Source: [Phialemoniopsis] sp. UDSM-2020 (taxonomy: Eukaryota > Ascomycota > Sordariomycetes > Thyridiales > Thyridiaceae). Taken from it: a stretch of DNA of 64,000 nt. Location: positions 5,766,001 to 5,830,000 of the forward strand of contig JAEILZ010000001.1 of assembly GCA_018873225.1 (NCBI GenBank). The letters run 5' to 3'. A program made the position numbers and the translations under genes. The notes beneath the pieces are model-generated. The model was given only the letters and a program-made list of their open reading frames with translations. It had not been told where the DNA came from and ran no database searches. Below are positions 49,801 to 60,613 of the stretch, piece after piece; the stretch's first letter is position 1, and every line of letters begins with the position of its first letter.

Positions 49801-50419
49801 TCTTGGAGCCACTCGAACCACTCAGGAGGTGCATATGCTAATAATACGTGCAGATGGATCTAATGCAACCGTCAATGCCATGGGGTACCGCCCCCAGGAT
49901 CGCTGCAGAGTCCGAGAGCGCTCCCTTGTCGTGTCAAAAATGCGTCTGTTTGACGGGGTACTTTCTGTTGCGGGGAAAAAAGCTGTTGATCAAAGTCACT
50001 CTCAAACCTTTGATGTCCTCAGGGCAGCTTACCCAGTCAAACATGTTGAGCTATATTGTATTCTACGATACGGATACTCCGTCAGTATCGTCTAGAACCT
50101 GTAGCCTCCCACCCTTGACTCTAATTTCGAGCAGCAGTAACCGCGCTCGCCAGCGTGACCATAGAGCTGGCTCCGGATGTTGGATCGCCTCACAATGAAA
50201 CCTTCGAAGATGCTTTCGCCATGCGCTTACCAGTATGTCCGGCTCGGTTGTTGGTGGCTGCAACGAGGTCGTCGACAGTAATGCTGCTCGTATTGTATCC
50301 ATCCAAAGGCAATCTTGAAGAACAAGTCCCTGTCCGCTTCATCAGCGTGACCTCTCCTCGCGCCTCTGTCCTCTTAGCAGCAGGCTGTTGATAAGCGTCT
50401 TGGTCATTAGTCGCTGCGG
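46883..50419. other. 3.5-kb stretch without recognised genes
   Basis: This begins with the 3' flank of the 54-residue gene. Frames up to 161 codons were read and have no motif or plausible splicing. No repeat, tRNA or transposon signature was seen. Confidence 0.45.
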
Positions 50420-51028
50420 CTAGAACATGACAAAAATGGGCATGTTAGCCAAAGCTTCATTGTTCCCAGCCAAGCTAGTATATGACTTGCCTTCGTCACG
50501 GCGATCAATCATCATGTTAACGGAGTTGTGGCGAAGGTGCTGTGATCTCGCCTCGACTGGGATCTCGTTGCCGCTCTCACCTGCTTGCGCAAGCTTGCTA
50601 AAGCATTTGTTCTCAGTTAAAAAGACGCAGCCAATGACGAGTCCCAGAACTTGCTCGGCATCTACGACGAGAGCCCTCATTGTCGCTCGTTGCTGCCCTA
50701 GCTCTGGACACTCGACATCGATGACGACAAATGTCTTTGCCTCCTCGATATTGCCTCCAAAGCCTTCGATGACGACTTTATACCCACGACGTAGAGACAG
50801 CTCCTTTAGGCCCAGAGAGGTGACCAAGGTTCTCTGGATCAGGCTGTGATCGCTCCCGGTGTCGCTCATAGTGTTCACTCTTGTAGCGCGGCTCTCGTAG
50901 ATGATTTTCCACATGAGAAGGTGATGCCATTTCCATCCTGCACTCGGTCTTGTCAGTTGGCATTCAAGAGGAACTTTGATCGTTACCGTACTCTCTCGGG
51001 AGGCGTGGGCGAGCTGAATCGAGGCCAT
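50420..51028 (-). CDS. Retropepsin-like aspartyl protease-fold protein (stand-alone, short)
   Basis: A 202-residue frame from the first ATG; the longer open frame would need a TTG start. The core is MSDTGSDHSLIQRTLVTSLG, matching the single-Asp active site DTGS/A plus LI and LGL of retroviral-type aspartyl proteases. Next come a glycine flap-like FGGNIEEAKTFVVIDVECP and a terminal LGLVIGCVFLTENKCFSKL, equivalent to the family's 'hLG.-FL..NK' segment. There is no linked reverse transcriptase, RNase H or integrase. Similar solitary domains occur in many fungal hypothetical proteins as well as in retrotransposon Gag-Pol remnants. Such enzymes act as homodimers. The N-terminal 50 residues look poorly conserved, and an unannotated intron there is possible. 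Activity is not demonstrated. Confidence 0.6.
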   Translation of the reverse strand: MASIQLAHASRESTVTIKVPLECQLTRPSAGWKWHHLLMWKIIYESRATRVNTMSDTGSDHSLIQRTLVTSLGLKELSLRRGYKVVIEGFGGNIEEAKTFVVIDVECPELGQQRATMRALVVDAEQVLGLVIGCVFLTENKCFSKLAQAGESGNEIPVEARSQHLRHNSVNMMIDRRDEGKSYTSLAGNNEALANMPIFVMF

Positions 51029-51708
51029 CAGGTCGGGAAATAGGTTGGGGATGTCCCAAGTGAGCCGATGGATCAATAAGCTCTTTTCACAATCATCCAG
51101 AAGGCGACAAAGTTACAATGACCGTATATTGAACAAACACAGCCAAAGAACGGTTTCATATGCCAGTAAAGACGCGTAAATAGATGTAATGGATAATGAG
51201 AAAAGGCAAAGAAGGACTCCATATAATTGTCGTTCTAGTTACTTCCAGGGTAGTGATGCTTGAGGACCGTGAATTGATGTATGAGAAAACCACATCACGG
51301 CATGGTCATGACGTTGAGAGCCAGCCGTGAGCGATCGAGCATTTCAGCGCATCTCCGACCGCCTGCTCACAAGACTGGTGACTGTCGTTAGTGACTTTTG
51401 TGATTTTACACAGAGACTATGATGGTGGCCATCTAATGTAGATGATACACCTGAGGCTTGTGAGTAGAGTGATGTAATCTACATATGCTGCAGAAACTGT
51501 GCTATGTTGGGGTATATGTCATATAAAGAGACCTTGCCTGACGCAGATGCTGCTCTACTGATTAGAAACACTTAACCTGAGTCGCATGATATAGCAATCC
51601 ACGTTGGACACTTTTGAAACTATCGCGAACGGTAGCAGACGGCATCGATCGGTCCACTTCTTTGCCATTACCTACTGATACCAAAATAAGCCGCTAATTT
51701 CTCTCAAT
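51029..51708. other. Short AT-rich interval upstream of the tRNA
   Basis: 680 nt, AT-richer than the housekeeping genes to the left, with no coding frame of note. No LTR-like direct repeat or TG...CA ends were recognised. Confidence 0.4.
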
Positions 51709-51780
51709 GGGCGCGTGGCCTAATGGTAAGGCGTCAGATTTCGGCTCTGAAGATTGTGTGTTCGAATCGCATCGCGCTCG
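51709..51780 (+). tRNA. tRNA-Arg (anticodon UCG)
   Basis: A full cloverleaf fits in 72 nt without an intron. Acceptor stem GGGCGCG (51709-51715) pairs with CGCGCTC (51773-51779) with one G-U pair; discriminator G. The D arm is GCC/GGC around TAATGGTAA. Anticodon stem TCAGA/TCTGA holds loop TTTCGGC, giving anticodon TCG (codon CGA). The T arm is GTGTG-TTCGAAT-CGCAT. Internal A and B boxes are present and a T run follows. Confidence 0.93.
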
Positions 51781-51782
51781 AA

Positions 51783-51791
51783 TTTTTTTTT
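51783..51791 (+). terminator. RNA polymerase III terminator of the tRNA-Arg gene
   Basis: Nine consecutive T begin three bases after the discriminator base, the usual Pol III stop signal. Confidence 0.88.
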
Positions 51792-52680
51792 ATTCCTTTA
51801 GCCTTTTTGCACTTTGATCCGGGTTCTTATGCCTTATTTTTTCTCCTCCTTCTCCCCCTTGACAAGAGATCAAATCGTATGTCACCCCGTTCTTCAGTGT
51901 AGCAAGTTTCAGCATATCTCACCCACTTCACCTGAATACAGCAGGGCACACTAAGAACAATAGATGGTCCTAGACAACTTCCAAGATTCTCTACAGAGCC
52001 CGCTTGCCAAGTATATGGTCAAACTACGTCAATTTATACTGCGAACATATTTGCATCCATAACATGTCTACCCTGATTCAGAATCAGCAGAAGATCAACA
52101 AGAGAGCAGAGAAATAGCTAAATGAATAGAGATCACAGTACCCAGATCTCATACTATCGAGTGTCTGCGCATATTTTTCGGGCTCTGTTATGAGAATCAA
52201 GACCTGCGACCAAACCATATGAGCAATACATATCACGACGAAAATATATCAAGATCCGCCGCAGTGGCAAGTGCGTGATCTACGGGCAATATGCCATAAT
52301 TCATTGGCGAGATGCTAGGGTTGCGAGCTAGAAATGAGTGATCTTCTGAAGTATAAACATGAGGCGAAGGGCCGGACGGAATTTTCATCTCTGATTTGGT
52401 CGCGAAACGTTTGTTCCACGAGCCTTGCGATAGTAGCGTCTACAAGCCCTAAGTGCTGACTGCGCTGACTGCAACATCGATTAACACTAGCTTACGGTGC
52501 AGGCCCTTCGTATTGAACTATGATATTACATCTGTCTGTAGTCCTTGTTCACCATACGGTATCAAGAAGTGGGCTTGTGAAGTTGAATAGCGTCAGCTGC
52601 AGGACTGAAATCGTACTTCGGCCAGAGAAAAACGAGAATTATCCACGTAAAACAATACTTGAGCAACCTACGTGATTATC
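51792..52680. other. AT-rich spacer, no gene seen
   Basis: About 0.9 kb between the tRNA and the DUF6594 gene with no frame of interest. It must contain the 3' UTR of the latter. Confidence 0.45.
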
Positions 52681-53713
52681 CTATGAGGTCGTGCCAATGA
52701 AGACTACTTGAACACTGGCAAAAGCAGCCGTTGCTCCAAAAATCTCGATCCGCCGTGCTCGAGTAGCTACGGACATGCTGATTGAGAAAAGAAAGGTGAA
52801 TAGGCACACGAGACCCAATCGGCCTAGGAGATCATTTACAAAGAATAAAGCAATGATTGAGAGTATAGGAATGACGGAAGATAGAGCAGCACCGAGTACG
52901 TGAATGACATCTTTCATCCTCCTAGCCGGGTAATGATGCAGGTAAGTGGGATTCGAAATGGTTCTTCCATTTTCTTCATCGGGTGTTGCAAGTCTCTATT
53001 TGACAGGGATCAGCTACAAAACGCGGGCAGATGTAAGCTTGGAAATACCTTGGAAGGCCGCCACAACCAGTCAAAGCACCTCATGCCGGGCCCGATGACG
53101 AAGCGGGAAAACGCGTCGTCCTCTCCCTCTTCCTCGCCTAGAAACATGAGATCTTCGAGGAAACGGCTGTCAAACATTGACGGGTACGGTGGTTCATCCC
53201 CAAGATCCCGGCCGAGGAAGTCGCAATCACCGCCGAGAGACCGCGAGCGCGTAAAGGAGTAGACTATCTTGCGCTGATGCCTTGATGGTCTTCGTATGGC
53301 ACAGACCGCATCGTATTGCTGTACTGCCATATCTATCAAAGAATTTAGACTTAGGCATGTGCATAGTGACTCTGTAGTCACAAAGGGTCATTAGTTTGCG
53401 TACAGTACTCTCGTAACTTTGTCCTTATTCTCAATGCTAGCTCCCATTGCTTCTTGTCGCCACCCGCACCAACCTGTAGATGATACCACTCTCGGTCGTA
53501 TCTTTGGCTCAGGCTGTTTCCACTAGAGTCCGCTTGAGCCTGCTCAGTGTAGTCGTATTGAAGATCGCATAACTCAGCCTGCAGATACAGCAGGTCTCTG
53601 ACTGCAAGTTGTCGGAATTGCCTGAGCATCACATGTTCACCGGTGACCATGAACTCTGCTAGCATGGTATAACCCTTGCAGACTGCCTCGTCGCTCTGTA
53701 GCGCTGGAGTCAT
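52681..53713 (-). CDS. DUF6594 family membrane protein
   Basis: Three exons (53713-53404, 53332-53049, 52995-52681) encode 302 residues; introns are 71 and 53 nt. The N-terminal part shows the family's GYTMLAEFM, LRQFRQLAVRDLLYLQAEL and WELALRIRTKLREYY helices (residues 15-105). A variable middle ends in the family's PTYLHHYPARRMKDVIHVLG. The C-terminal part has two membrane helices (IPILSIIALFFVNDLLGRLG, LVCLFTFLFSISMSVAT) and the closing RRIEIFGATAAFASVQVVF, the most diagnostic motif. The family is widespread and expanded in filamentous ascomycetes; function is unknown, and membership in self/non-self or stress loci is only speculative. The start is the ATG nearest the conserved region; one at 53743 would add ten residues. 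Confidence 0.85.
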
Positions 53714-54093
53714 GATGGAAATCGTGCAAGATCTGGAGAGCATTAGGCACAGATGAGTGCAGAGGGGAAGACAACACAAAAGGGCAGGACGCTTCGGGCT
53801 CATGGGTCGTAGCACGGAATGTGTTCAACATGTATCACAGTTTCACCGGGACTTTGGGTGTCTGTGTGTCCTTCTCGTCTTTGAGTTCTATTCAGCTACG
53901 AGCACGGGAGCCTGTGTCCATCTCAGCCACCGGCCAGGCACAGCGCTGTCCGACTTGAGTTGCACACAGCGAAATTAATGTCTTCCGAGGCATGCCATGC
54001 CCATGATAACAGCTGCATATGCGAGTGGTCATTGCCAGCGCAAATACGGCCTGCGCAGCTAGACTATTCCACGAGCCATCGACCGCGAGGCGT
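53714..54093. other. 380-nt spacer
   Basis: It separates two minus-strand genes, holding the DUF6594 promoter and the 3' end of the trans-sulfuration gene. Nothing else was recognised. Confidence 0.5.
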
Positions 54094-55524
54094 TCAAGCA
54101 CCGTCTTCCCGCGCTATCGCCTCAAACGCCTGCTCGAGATCCGCCTTGAGGTCCTCCCAACCTTCGACACCGACGCTGACGCGCAAGAGATTCCTGTCCG
54201 ACCGGCTGTCCGTCATGGCCCGCCACTCGATCAGGCTCTCCACGCCGCCCAGGCTCGTGGCGTGGTGGAACAGGCGCAGCTTGCTCGGTAGCCGGCGTGC
54301 CGCCGCCTCGTCGCGCAGCCACATGGAAAACACGGGGCCGAACCCGCGGGGCATCTGCTTGCGCAGCCACGAGCCCTCCTCCGCAGCCTCGGGCTGCAGG
54401 CTCGCGTGCGACACCCTCTGCACGACGCTCCTCTCGCTCCCGCCGGCCGCCTCGGCCGCCAGCCAGGCCACCAGCCTACCGGCGCTGGCGCTCTGGCGCT
54501 CGACGCGCAGCTCGAGCGTGCGCAGGCTGCGCACGCCGAGCCACCCCTCGAGGCTGCCCATGACGCTGCCGAGCATCATGCGCTCGTCGCGCAGGCGGCG
54601 CAGCCAGCCCTCGGCGGCGTCGCGCTCGGGCCGCACGGCCAGCACGCCGCACAGCATGTCCGAGTGGCCGCCGATGTACTTGGTGCCCGAGTGCATGACG
54701 ACGTCGGCGCCGTGGCGGAAGGGGTCCTGCAGCGGGGGCGGCGCAAAGGTGGCGTCGACCGAGACGTAGGCGCCGCGGGCGTGGGCGAGGCGGGCGAAGC
54801 GCTCGAGGTCGCGGGCCTCGCCGGTGGGGTTGAGGGGCGTCTCGACGTGCACGAGGTCGCCCGGCTGCAGGCGGTCGAGGTCGGCCGGGTTGTCGATGTC
54901 GAGCTGCTCGAGCCCCGTCAGCTTGGCGACGAGGCTCAGGACGCCGTTGCAGCCGTGGTAGCCGACCTTGCCGATGGCGACGCGCTTCGGGTTGAAAAAG
55001 ACGACCATGGCATGGAAGGCGGCGAGGCCCGAGGCGTAGGTGATGGCGGGCCCGTTGAGGATGGAGGTCAGTATGGCCTCGAGGCGGGTGGTGTTGGGCG
55101 CCGAGTCTCGGGAGTAGATATGCGAGTCGTAGGGATTGTTCGGCTGCCGCGTGGATATAATAGTCAGTATATAGGATAGAGATCACCATGAGATACGATA
55201 TCCGCCACTGCTTCAAGGGAGATTTGCGCCATGGCTTCATGGCACTGAAGATTCACTTACATCAATGTTCTCCATATACTTGAGCTCATCCGGGTTGTTG
55301 CCATATCTATACGTCGCCGACACATGTAGAGGCGGCGCCACGGCCCTGTGCGTGTTGATATAGTCGTCGGCATGGACGGTGCGGGAAGACAAGGACAGCT
55401 CATGCTCGAACGAGCTGGCCAACCGGCTAGGACCGTCGCCCCCGAGTGCCGCCAGGGCCGCGGCGTTGATACCTCCGGTGCCGTGACCACCGACGGCGGG
55501 GTTGTTCTTGGTCTGGTCCGCCAT
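54094..55524 (-). CDS. PLP-dependent trans-sulfuration enzyme (cystathionine gamma-synthase/beta-lyase family)
   Basis: Two exons (55524-55261, 55143-54094) encode 437 residues; the 117-nt intron has GTAAGT and CAG ends. The Cys/Met-metabolism PLP signature is clear. SRDSAPNTTRLEAIL and YASGLAAFHA form the cofactor pocket, VHVETPLNPTG and VDATF the Asp and phosphate contacts, and SGTKYIGGHSDMLCGV carries the Schiff-base Lys. Further on, GVESLIEWRAMTDS and LLRVSVGVE match the C-terminal domain. Such enzymes interconvert Cys, cystathionine, homocysteine or O-acyl-homoserine. The divergent variant resembles the yeast Yhr112c type, so the exact reaction is not assignable from sequence. The N-terminal 30 residues are Ala/Gly-rich linker. 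Coding GC is very high in exon 2. Confidence 0.88.
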
Positions 55525-57451
55525 TGGGTATGTATTGGGCTTTGAAGCTATAAGAGAGCTGGAAGCTTTTGTCAGACAGGCCGAGCAACTCTCGTAGGGT
55601 GGTGAAGCTCACAACGTGCTAGTAGTAGACAAACAACGCGGAGACCTGAGATGTTCACGGTATACAGTTTCCGGCCATAGAAAATCTCCTCGACCTCAGA
55701 TGATTTTGCTATGCTTTGCGTGCGGATCCTCATGCCGAGTCAAAAGGGCGTATCTACGTGGGGCATGGCAAGATTGGTGGGTTTAGTGCAATTGCGTAAT
55801 AGCAACATTTCCGCACGCCCGCCCCGAATGCATTGGCATTGAGTCAAACCCGGGCGTGTCGCGGCCGCTATCGGATCAGCGCCGGTGCTACCCTCCACCA
55901 CTGACAAATCTAGTTGTGGGAAACAGGCATCATGTTGAGTATAGTGTCGAAATGGGTTTGCAACTCTTGTACAAAGCAAGTGATATCAAATGGGAAAAGT
56001 TTGTTACGCACTCGATATATTCCTCTTCCTCTTTGCCAACAAGGTAACTTCTCATAAAGTAATTATGTTGGCCACTTTTATGATTCGGTACAGGCAGGCC
56101 CAGCCTTGCCAGGCAGAGCTACATGGCAACCATAGATTTGGCTAGTACGTGCAGTCTGAACATCCTGCTTCGTGCACCGGTTTCTCTCCTCGATATTGCC
56201 GGCGCCGTGAGTGAAATGCCAATTCATCCGACTTAAGTCAAGTGTCCCTACGTTCATTCGCATTTCCACTATGCAAAACAGCTCATTACTCGCTCTCGAC
56301 GTCAGAATCTGTGTCCACGTCAAGTTTCAAAGAGCTTCATACACGCTTAACTGCTTAAGCTCGACCAAATTGTTGCATGGATGTGACAAAAACTCCCTGA
56401 TCTTGTTTATGTGTTACATTAGCCATCGAGTTGCGGAACGAAGAGAAGCTTTTCATGCTCACAAGCATCACGAAGATCACAAAGGTTCATCCTAGTATCT
56501 CAAACCAGCAACCTCAACTCCACCGGCTTGTTGTCCCCAAGAAAGTGAGGTAACGATTAGTCTCCACTTTGAGGGAGATTATAACACTATCACGACGAAT
56601 CTATGAACGTCACTATGGACCGATGTAACAAATGCAAGTGTTCTGTCTAACTTTGCAACAGCAAAAACTCAAGTTTAAGCCAACTCTACCTCGTTGATTA
56701 TGCGTTAGATGCGGAGACAGACGACCAAAAATTCACCCAAGGCTTGCTGCTGGAAGGCAAAAAGCGCGAGAAAAAGCAAAGCAAAGGGAGAGGGCCAAGA
56801 ACTGGCTCTTCTGATCCGTCTTTTGAACAAAAGGGGAAGGCAACATCGCTACCGAACGATGACACTACCAGGGTCACCAGCAACTCAGCCGGGCCTATAG
56901 ATGACAGCAGGGGTCCTGCGTGCCATTTAGTATCTATAGCGAGCTCTACGATCGCCTCTGCAGTCACTGTGCCATTGCATAAAGAAAGAAAGCCGAGGAT
57001 GGAGAGATCCAGGTTTAGAGTATAATAAAATTCCAGCCCTGTTCCTATCCTCTGCTTTATGCACAACCAACATCTGCCAAGTGTACATGATATCAACTCC
57101 GCGTTGTCACCAATTCTCAAGGAATGGGCCAGCTTCAAGTGAAGGATATCAACGTCAAGTGTCTGCCACTTGTTGCTTCTCATTAGCATTACCTAGACGA
57201 CCTTCGCCCGGTAAGATCTGTTTCCCTGAATCCTAAATCAAGTTCATCTGCCCTTCAATGCCACCCGTGAAACTCCTTGACCTGCCTAGCGAGCGGCGAA
57301 GTCGATGTGTCTAGCTCTACATGAGAATGCTGTAGCGAATGCGAATTGTATGCTCAATGATACAACACAAACAAAACCCGTATACGCCTTGCCGTCTTAC
57401 GCCTGTGTACTACCCAAACAAAAACATCCCACCTCTATTTTGTGGAAGTCA
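55525..57451. other. 1.9-kb stretch without a supported gene
   Basis: Two opposed frames overlap at 56.7-57.2 kb (163 codons minus, 93 codons plus). Neither has a recognisable motif, and a plus-strand exon is only weakly suggested by a TTAG before 56707. The left end carries the trans-sulfuration gene's promoter. Confidence 0.45.
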
Positions 57452-58452
57452 TCATTGGACCTCCTGTGCCTCGGTTGACGTGGCCGTCTTGGGGCGCTCA
57501 ATCTGGCCCAGCTCGGCACCCTGGCCGCTCTGACCCCGCTTGCGACCAGCAGACATCAGAAACCGCGACATGCCGGGGGAGGGCGAGCTCGTGGCGTTCT
57601 GCTCTTGGTTGCTGTTGTTGTGCTCGCCGCCAAACTTGGAGAAGAAGCCCCGCTTCTTGGGTTGCTGTTGCTGGTGCTTGTCGTCGTTGAGCCCGACGTC
57701 CTCAAAGTGCTCGTCGGTGGGCGGCAGGTCGCGCTCAAACCGCCGCTCCTGCAGGGACGAGCGAGGGAACCGGGGGAAGCGCGAGTCGAGACTCTGGCGC
57801 GGTACGGGGTCGTGGACAATGACTGGTGATTTGGCAGAGATATCCTGATCGAGTGCGCGCGCGGGCGCACAGCGCATTAGCGATTGTTGCAGCTCACTCG
57901 ACGGGTGCGATTGCGCAACGGCAGGGAAGCACCCATTTGGGAGAAACTCACAAAGGATCGTCTGTACGAGTCAAAAGACTCGCGCGAGATGGAGAAGGCC
58001 TCAATGTCGCCGGCAGTGCTGCTGCGCGTATCGGTCGAGTTGCGCGAGAGGTAGCGCCTACCCCACGAAGAGTCCCGCTCAGTGGGTGAGGGCTATCACG
58101 ATGGTCAGCATGGTTCGGCGGGCAAGACAAGTCGCAACTGCGTGTTAGGAAGATATCATACCGGAAGATAGACGCCGCTGTCGTTGACGACTGTGCCGCG
58201 ATATTTCTGTCAATTGAATGTCCTGCAAGGTGGGCTGGGCAGGGCCATACCGCTCATCTTGTATTCCCCATTGTCCTGGCTCTTGCCGCTCCGGACGCTG
58301 ACGGCCGACGATGCCTTGGAGCCGACTGTATCGACCCTCTCGAAGCCTGGGAGATTTGTCCTCGATCCGTCGGCCGCAGACTCTGGTCGCAAATTCTCGT
58401 CGTTGACTACCGGGCCACCAGGCCGTCTAGTGAAGGGGTTGCGAATCGGCAT
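57452..58452 (-). CDS. Disordered fungal protein of unknown function
   Basis: Four exons (58452-58251, 58190-58162, 58092-57952, 57844-57452) give 254 residues. It opens MPIRNPFTRRPGGPVVNDEN. Splicing yields the continuous EYKMSVVNDSGVYLPPSPTE and RRYLSRNSTDTRSSTAGDIE, then EAFSISRESFDSYRRSFDIS. The rest is Ser/Arg/Glu-rich and ends in KKRGFFSKFGG plus a Gln/Asn-rich tail. No folded domain, membrane segment or enzyme motif is visible; Ser-Pro and Arg-x-x-Ser sites suggest phosphorylation (inference). The splice choice for intron 1 uses CAG at 58191-58193, because the nearer CAG breaks the frame. Matching phases at all three junctions argue for a genuine conserved gene. I do not recognise the family. 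Confidence 0.7.
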
Positions 58453-59656
58453 CTTTGGGCTGAAATGACGTCGCTAATTGAAATGTCGTGTGATTGTGGA
58501 GGGGTTCACTTCGCGTGCACACCGTAAGAGAGCACCAGGGTCGTAGGGGCGTGACAACCGGTAATCTGGGGACGTGCGCCGTTTGTAGATGGGAGACTCG
58601 ATATGAGGGACAAGGAGGAATTGTTAGGGGAAATTTTAGTGAGAATTGAAATGTTTTGACAGAAGGGAATTGTTGGTCAGAGTTCGATGGGTTTGGTTTT
58701 GGACGGGAAGGGTGGTGGAGACGACAGCGCAAAAGACGATCAACCGGCTGGCCGGGCTGGACGGAATGGTTGGTCTATTTCAGGGAGGCGAGTCGTGTGG
58801 ACGGGGCAGCAAAAGACAGCACAGCACAGCAGGAGGGACTTGGTACAGCGGCTGGGGCTCGATTGGATGAATGCAGGTGGATGATGATGCAGACCATACA
58901 GTTCCTACTTTTAGGGACGGATACACAAGAATCAGCAAGGGCGGCGGGCGGCAAGGCGGGCAGGTGTCAGCCATCAATCAATGTATCTGCAGTGGCTAAC
59001 CATTGGCAAAAAAGCAGGGAAGCGCTACTAATCTGATCGACGGATTCCGGTAGTGCCGAATCGGGTCCGATCAATTGATTGACCTGAAGCGTAACGATGG
59101 TACTGTCGTGTTTGGTGATATTTGGTGCTACGGCACTACTGCAAGCTGCGTAAAGGCTGGGCCATTGCGCCTCCTTCCAAGACCTGAATTGCTGCCCTGT
59201 TGTCCGCAGTCCTGCTTCTAGAAGTGCACCCACCATCCTGCCGATCAGATGCCAATCCGGTTTGCATCGCGAATCGTCTTGTCCACGCAAGAACTCAGTG
59301 CAGAATGGGAATATCGGCATCTGTTCCCCGCCATGGATCTGACCAAGTCTCCACCAACCACTTTTAGAGCCGGTCTTCCCCCGCAGGCCACAGATCGACA
59401 TCGCGCCGGCGCAAATGTCTTGGTAGACCAGCTGGTCTAGTCTGTCATGGATGACGTTTTTCATTTCGGAACCGGTGAACACCGCGGTCAACCCGACCGA
59501 GTTGGCATGGTGCCGCTTCGGCCTTGGCAGCGGACCGGGTCACTTCAAAGAGGATTTCGGACATGGCCAGAGACTGTGTGAGGAGAGGACACGGACGAGC
59601 AATACATTACGATGATCTGCTAATAATTACGAGCAACAGGAAGCACCGAGTTTTTC
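58453..59656. other. 1.2-kb spacer
   Basis: Promoter of the disordered-protein gene and 3' flank of the NmrA-like gene. A 174-codon minus-strand frame at 59.0-59.5 kb looks random. Confidence 0.45.
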
Positions 59657-60613
59657 TCAGACGTAGTCATTCTGCCGGATGTACTCCACGATGCTCGTGC
59701 GCTTACACGCCGGGAACTTTGCTGCATCCACGGGTTCAAAGGCCAGCTTGCCCGATGCAATATAGTAGCCGTAAGCCAGCCCCAGGTGGTCCATGAGCCT
59801 CTCTCGAAGCTGGCCCGCCTCCCGAGACTCTTCCCGCTTCTGCCTCATCAATGCTTCGCACTGGTCAAGCTCCATAACTTTGTCGATGACGACCTCGGCT
59901 TCCGGATACACGCGTTTGAATGCTTCGCCTAGTTCTCGAGGGGTGAAGGTGTCCGAGCAGAATCGGAAGAAGCCTCCCCCTTCTGCATGCTCGCTGGTGA
60001 TCAGCGCGACTGTGAACTCGGCCGCGTCTGCCTCGGGAGTAAAGTTGACCTTGTTATCACCGGAACCGATAACTTTGATCGTGCGCTTGTGGTTCCCAGG
60101 ATCACCCTCGCGGACCCAGAATGCAGAATTGCCCTCCAAGATGCCGGCGCCGGGCACGCCAAACAAGGTCTTACCAAGCACGCCGGTGAACGTGTGGCAT
60201 ATCTTGATCGGGCTGGTCATCAGGGCGTGGTCTGCAAAGAATTGCATAGCATCGTACGTTTCAATCTCGTGTAGGGGAAGATGCTCCCAGTCGATGTTCC
60301 AGCTGGCGGCGTGGAAGCGCTTGACTCCGGCCCTCTCGGCGGCGCGGAGCAGGAGGAGCTGCCCATCGACGACAAAATGTGCCCACGCGGGCCAGGCGAC
60401 AATGATGGCATCGACACCGGGGCAGGCTTTGTCGTAGGACGCGCCATCGTCGTGACCGGTAGTGTCCACCCATGACTCTAACTGAGACTTTAGGGAAGGG
60501 TCCAGCTTGTCGGGGCTTCGACCGAGGCCTCGGACCTGATGGCCCTGCTGCAGAGCGGACCGGCAGAGATGCTGGCCGAGGTTGCCCGTGACACCCGCGA
60601 TGAGGATAAGCAT
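59657..60613 (-). CDS. NmrA-like NAD(P)-binding protein (atypical short-chain dehydrogenase)
   Basis: An intronless 318-residue protein. The N-terminal Rossmann motif is GVTGNLGQHL (GxxGxxG, residues 7-16), preceded by the beta strand MLILIA. It is followed by RSALQQGHQVRGLGR, where the arginines favour NADP. Other family segments are VDAIIVAWPAWAHFVVDGQL, AERAGVKRFHAASW, and the substrate lobe from about residue 150 (TGVLGKTLFGVPGAG). The family spans nitrogen-regulator NmrA, isoflavone-reductase-like enzymes and redox sensors that bind NADP without catalysis. No Ser-Tyr-Lys triad of classical dehydrogenases is apparent, so either role is possible. The protein ends VEYIRQNDYV. The start is the ATG directly at the Rossmann strand. 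Confidence 0.88.
   Translation of the reverse strand: MLILIAGVTGNLGQHLCRSALQQGHQVRGLGRSPDKLDPSLKSQLESWVDTTGHDDGASYDKACPGVDAIIVAWPAWAHFVVDGQLLLLRAAERAGVKRFHAASWNIDWEHLPLHEIETYDAMQFFADHALMTSPIKICHTFTGVLGKTLFGVPGAGILEGNSAFWVREGDPGNHKRTIKVIGSGDNKVNFTPEADAAEFTVALITSEHAEGGGFFRFCSDTFTPRELGEAFKRVYPEAEVVIDKVMELDQCEALMRQKREESREAGQLRERLMDHLGLAYGYYIASGKLAFEPVDAAKFPACKRTSIVEYIRQNDYV

Noticed and set aside
54406..55179. 257-codon + frame and a 254-codon alternative minus frame over the trans-sulfuration gene
   Set aside because: Both are shadows of the very GC-rich second exon, with Ala/Arg or Gly/Val repeats only.
56698..57189. 163-codon minus frame opposed by a 93-codon plus frame
   Set aside because: Some hydrophobic segments, but no family resemblance, no clear start context and no splice partners; left as noncoding.
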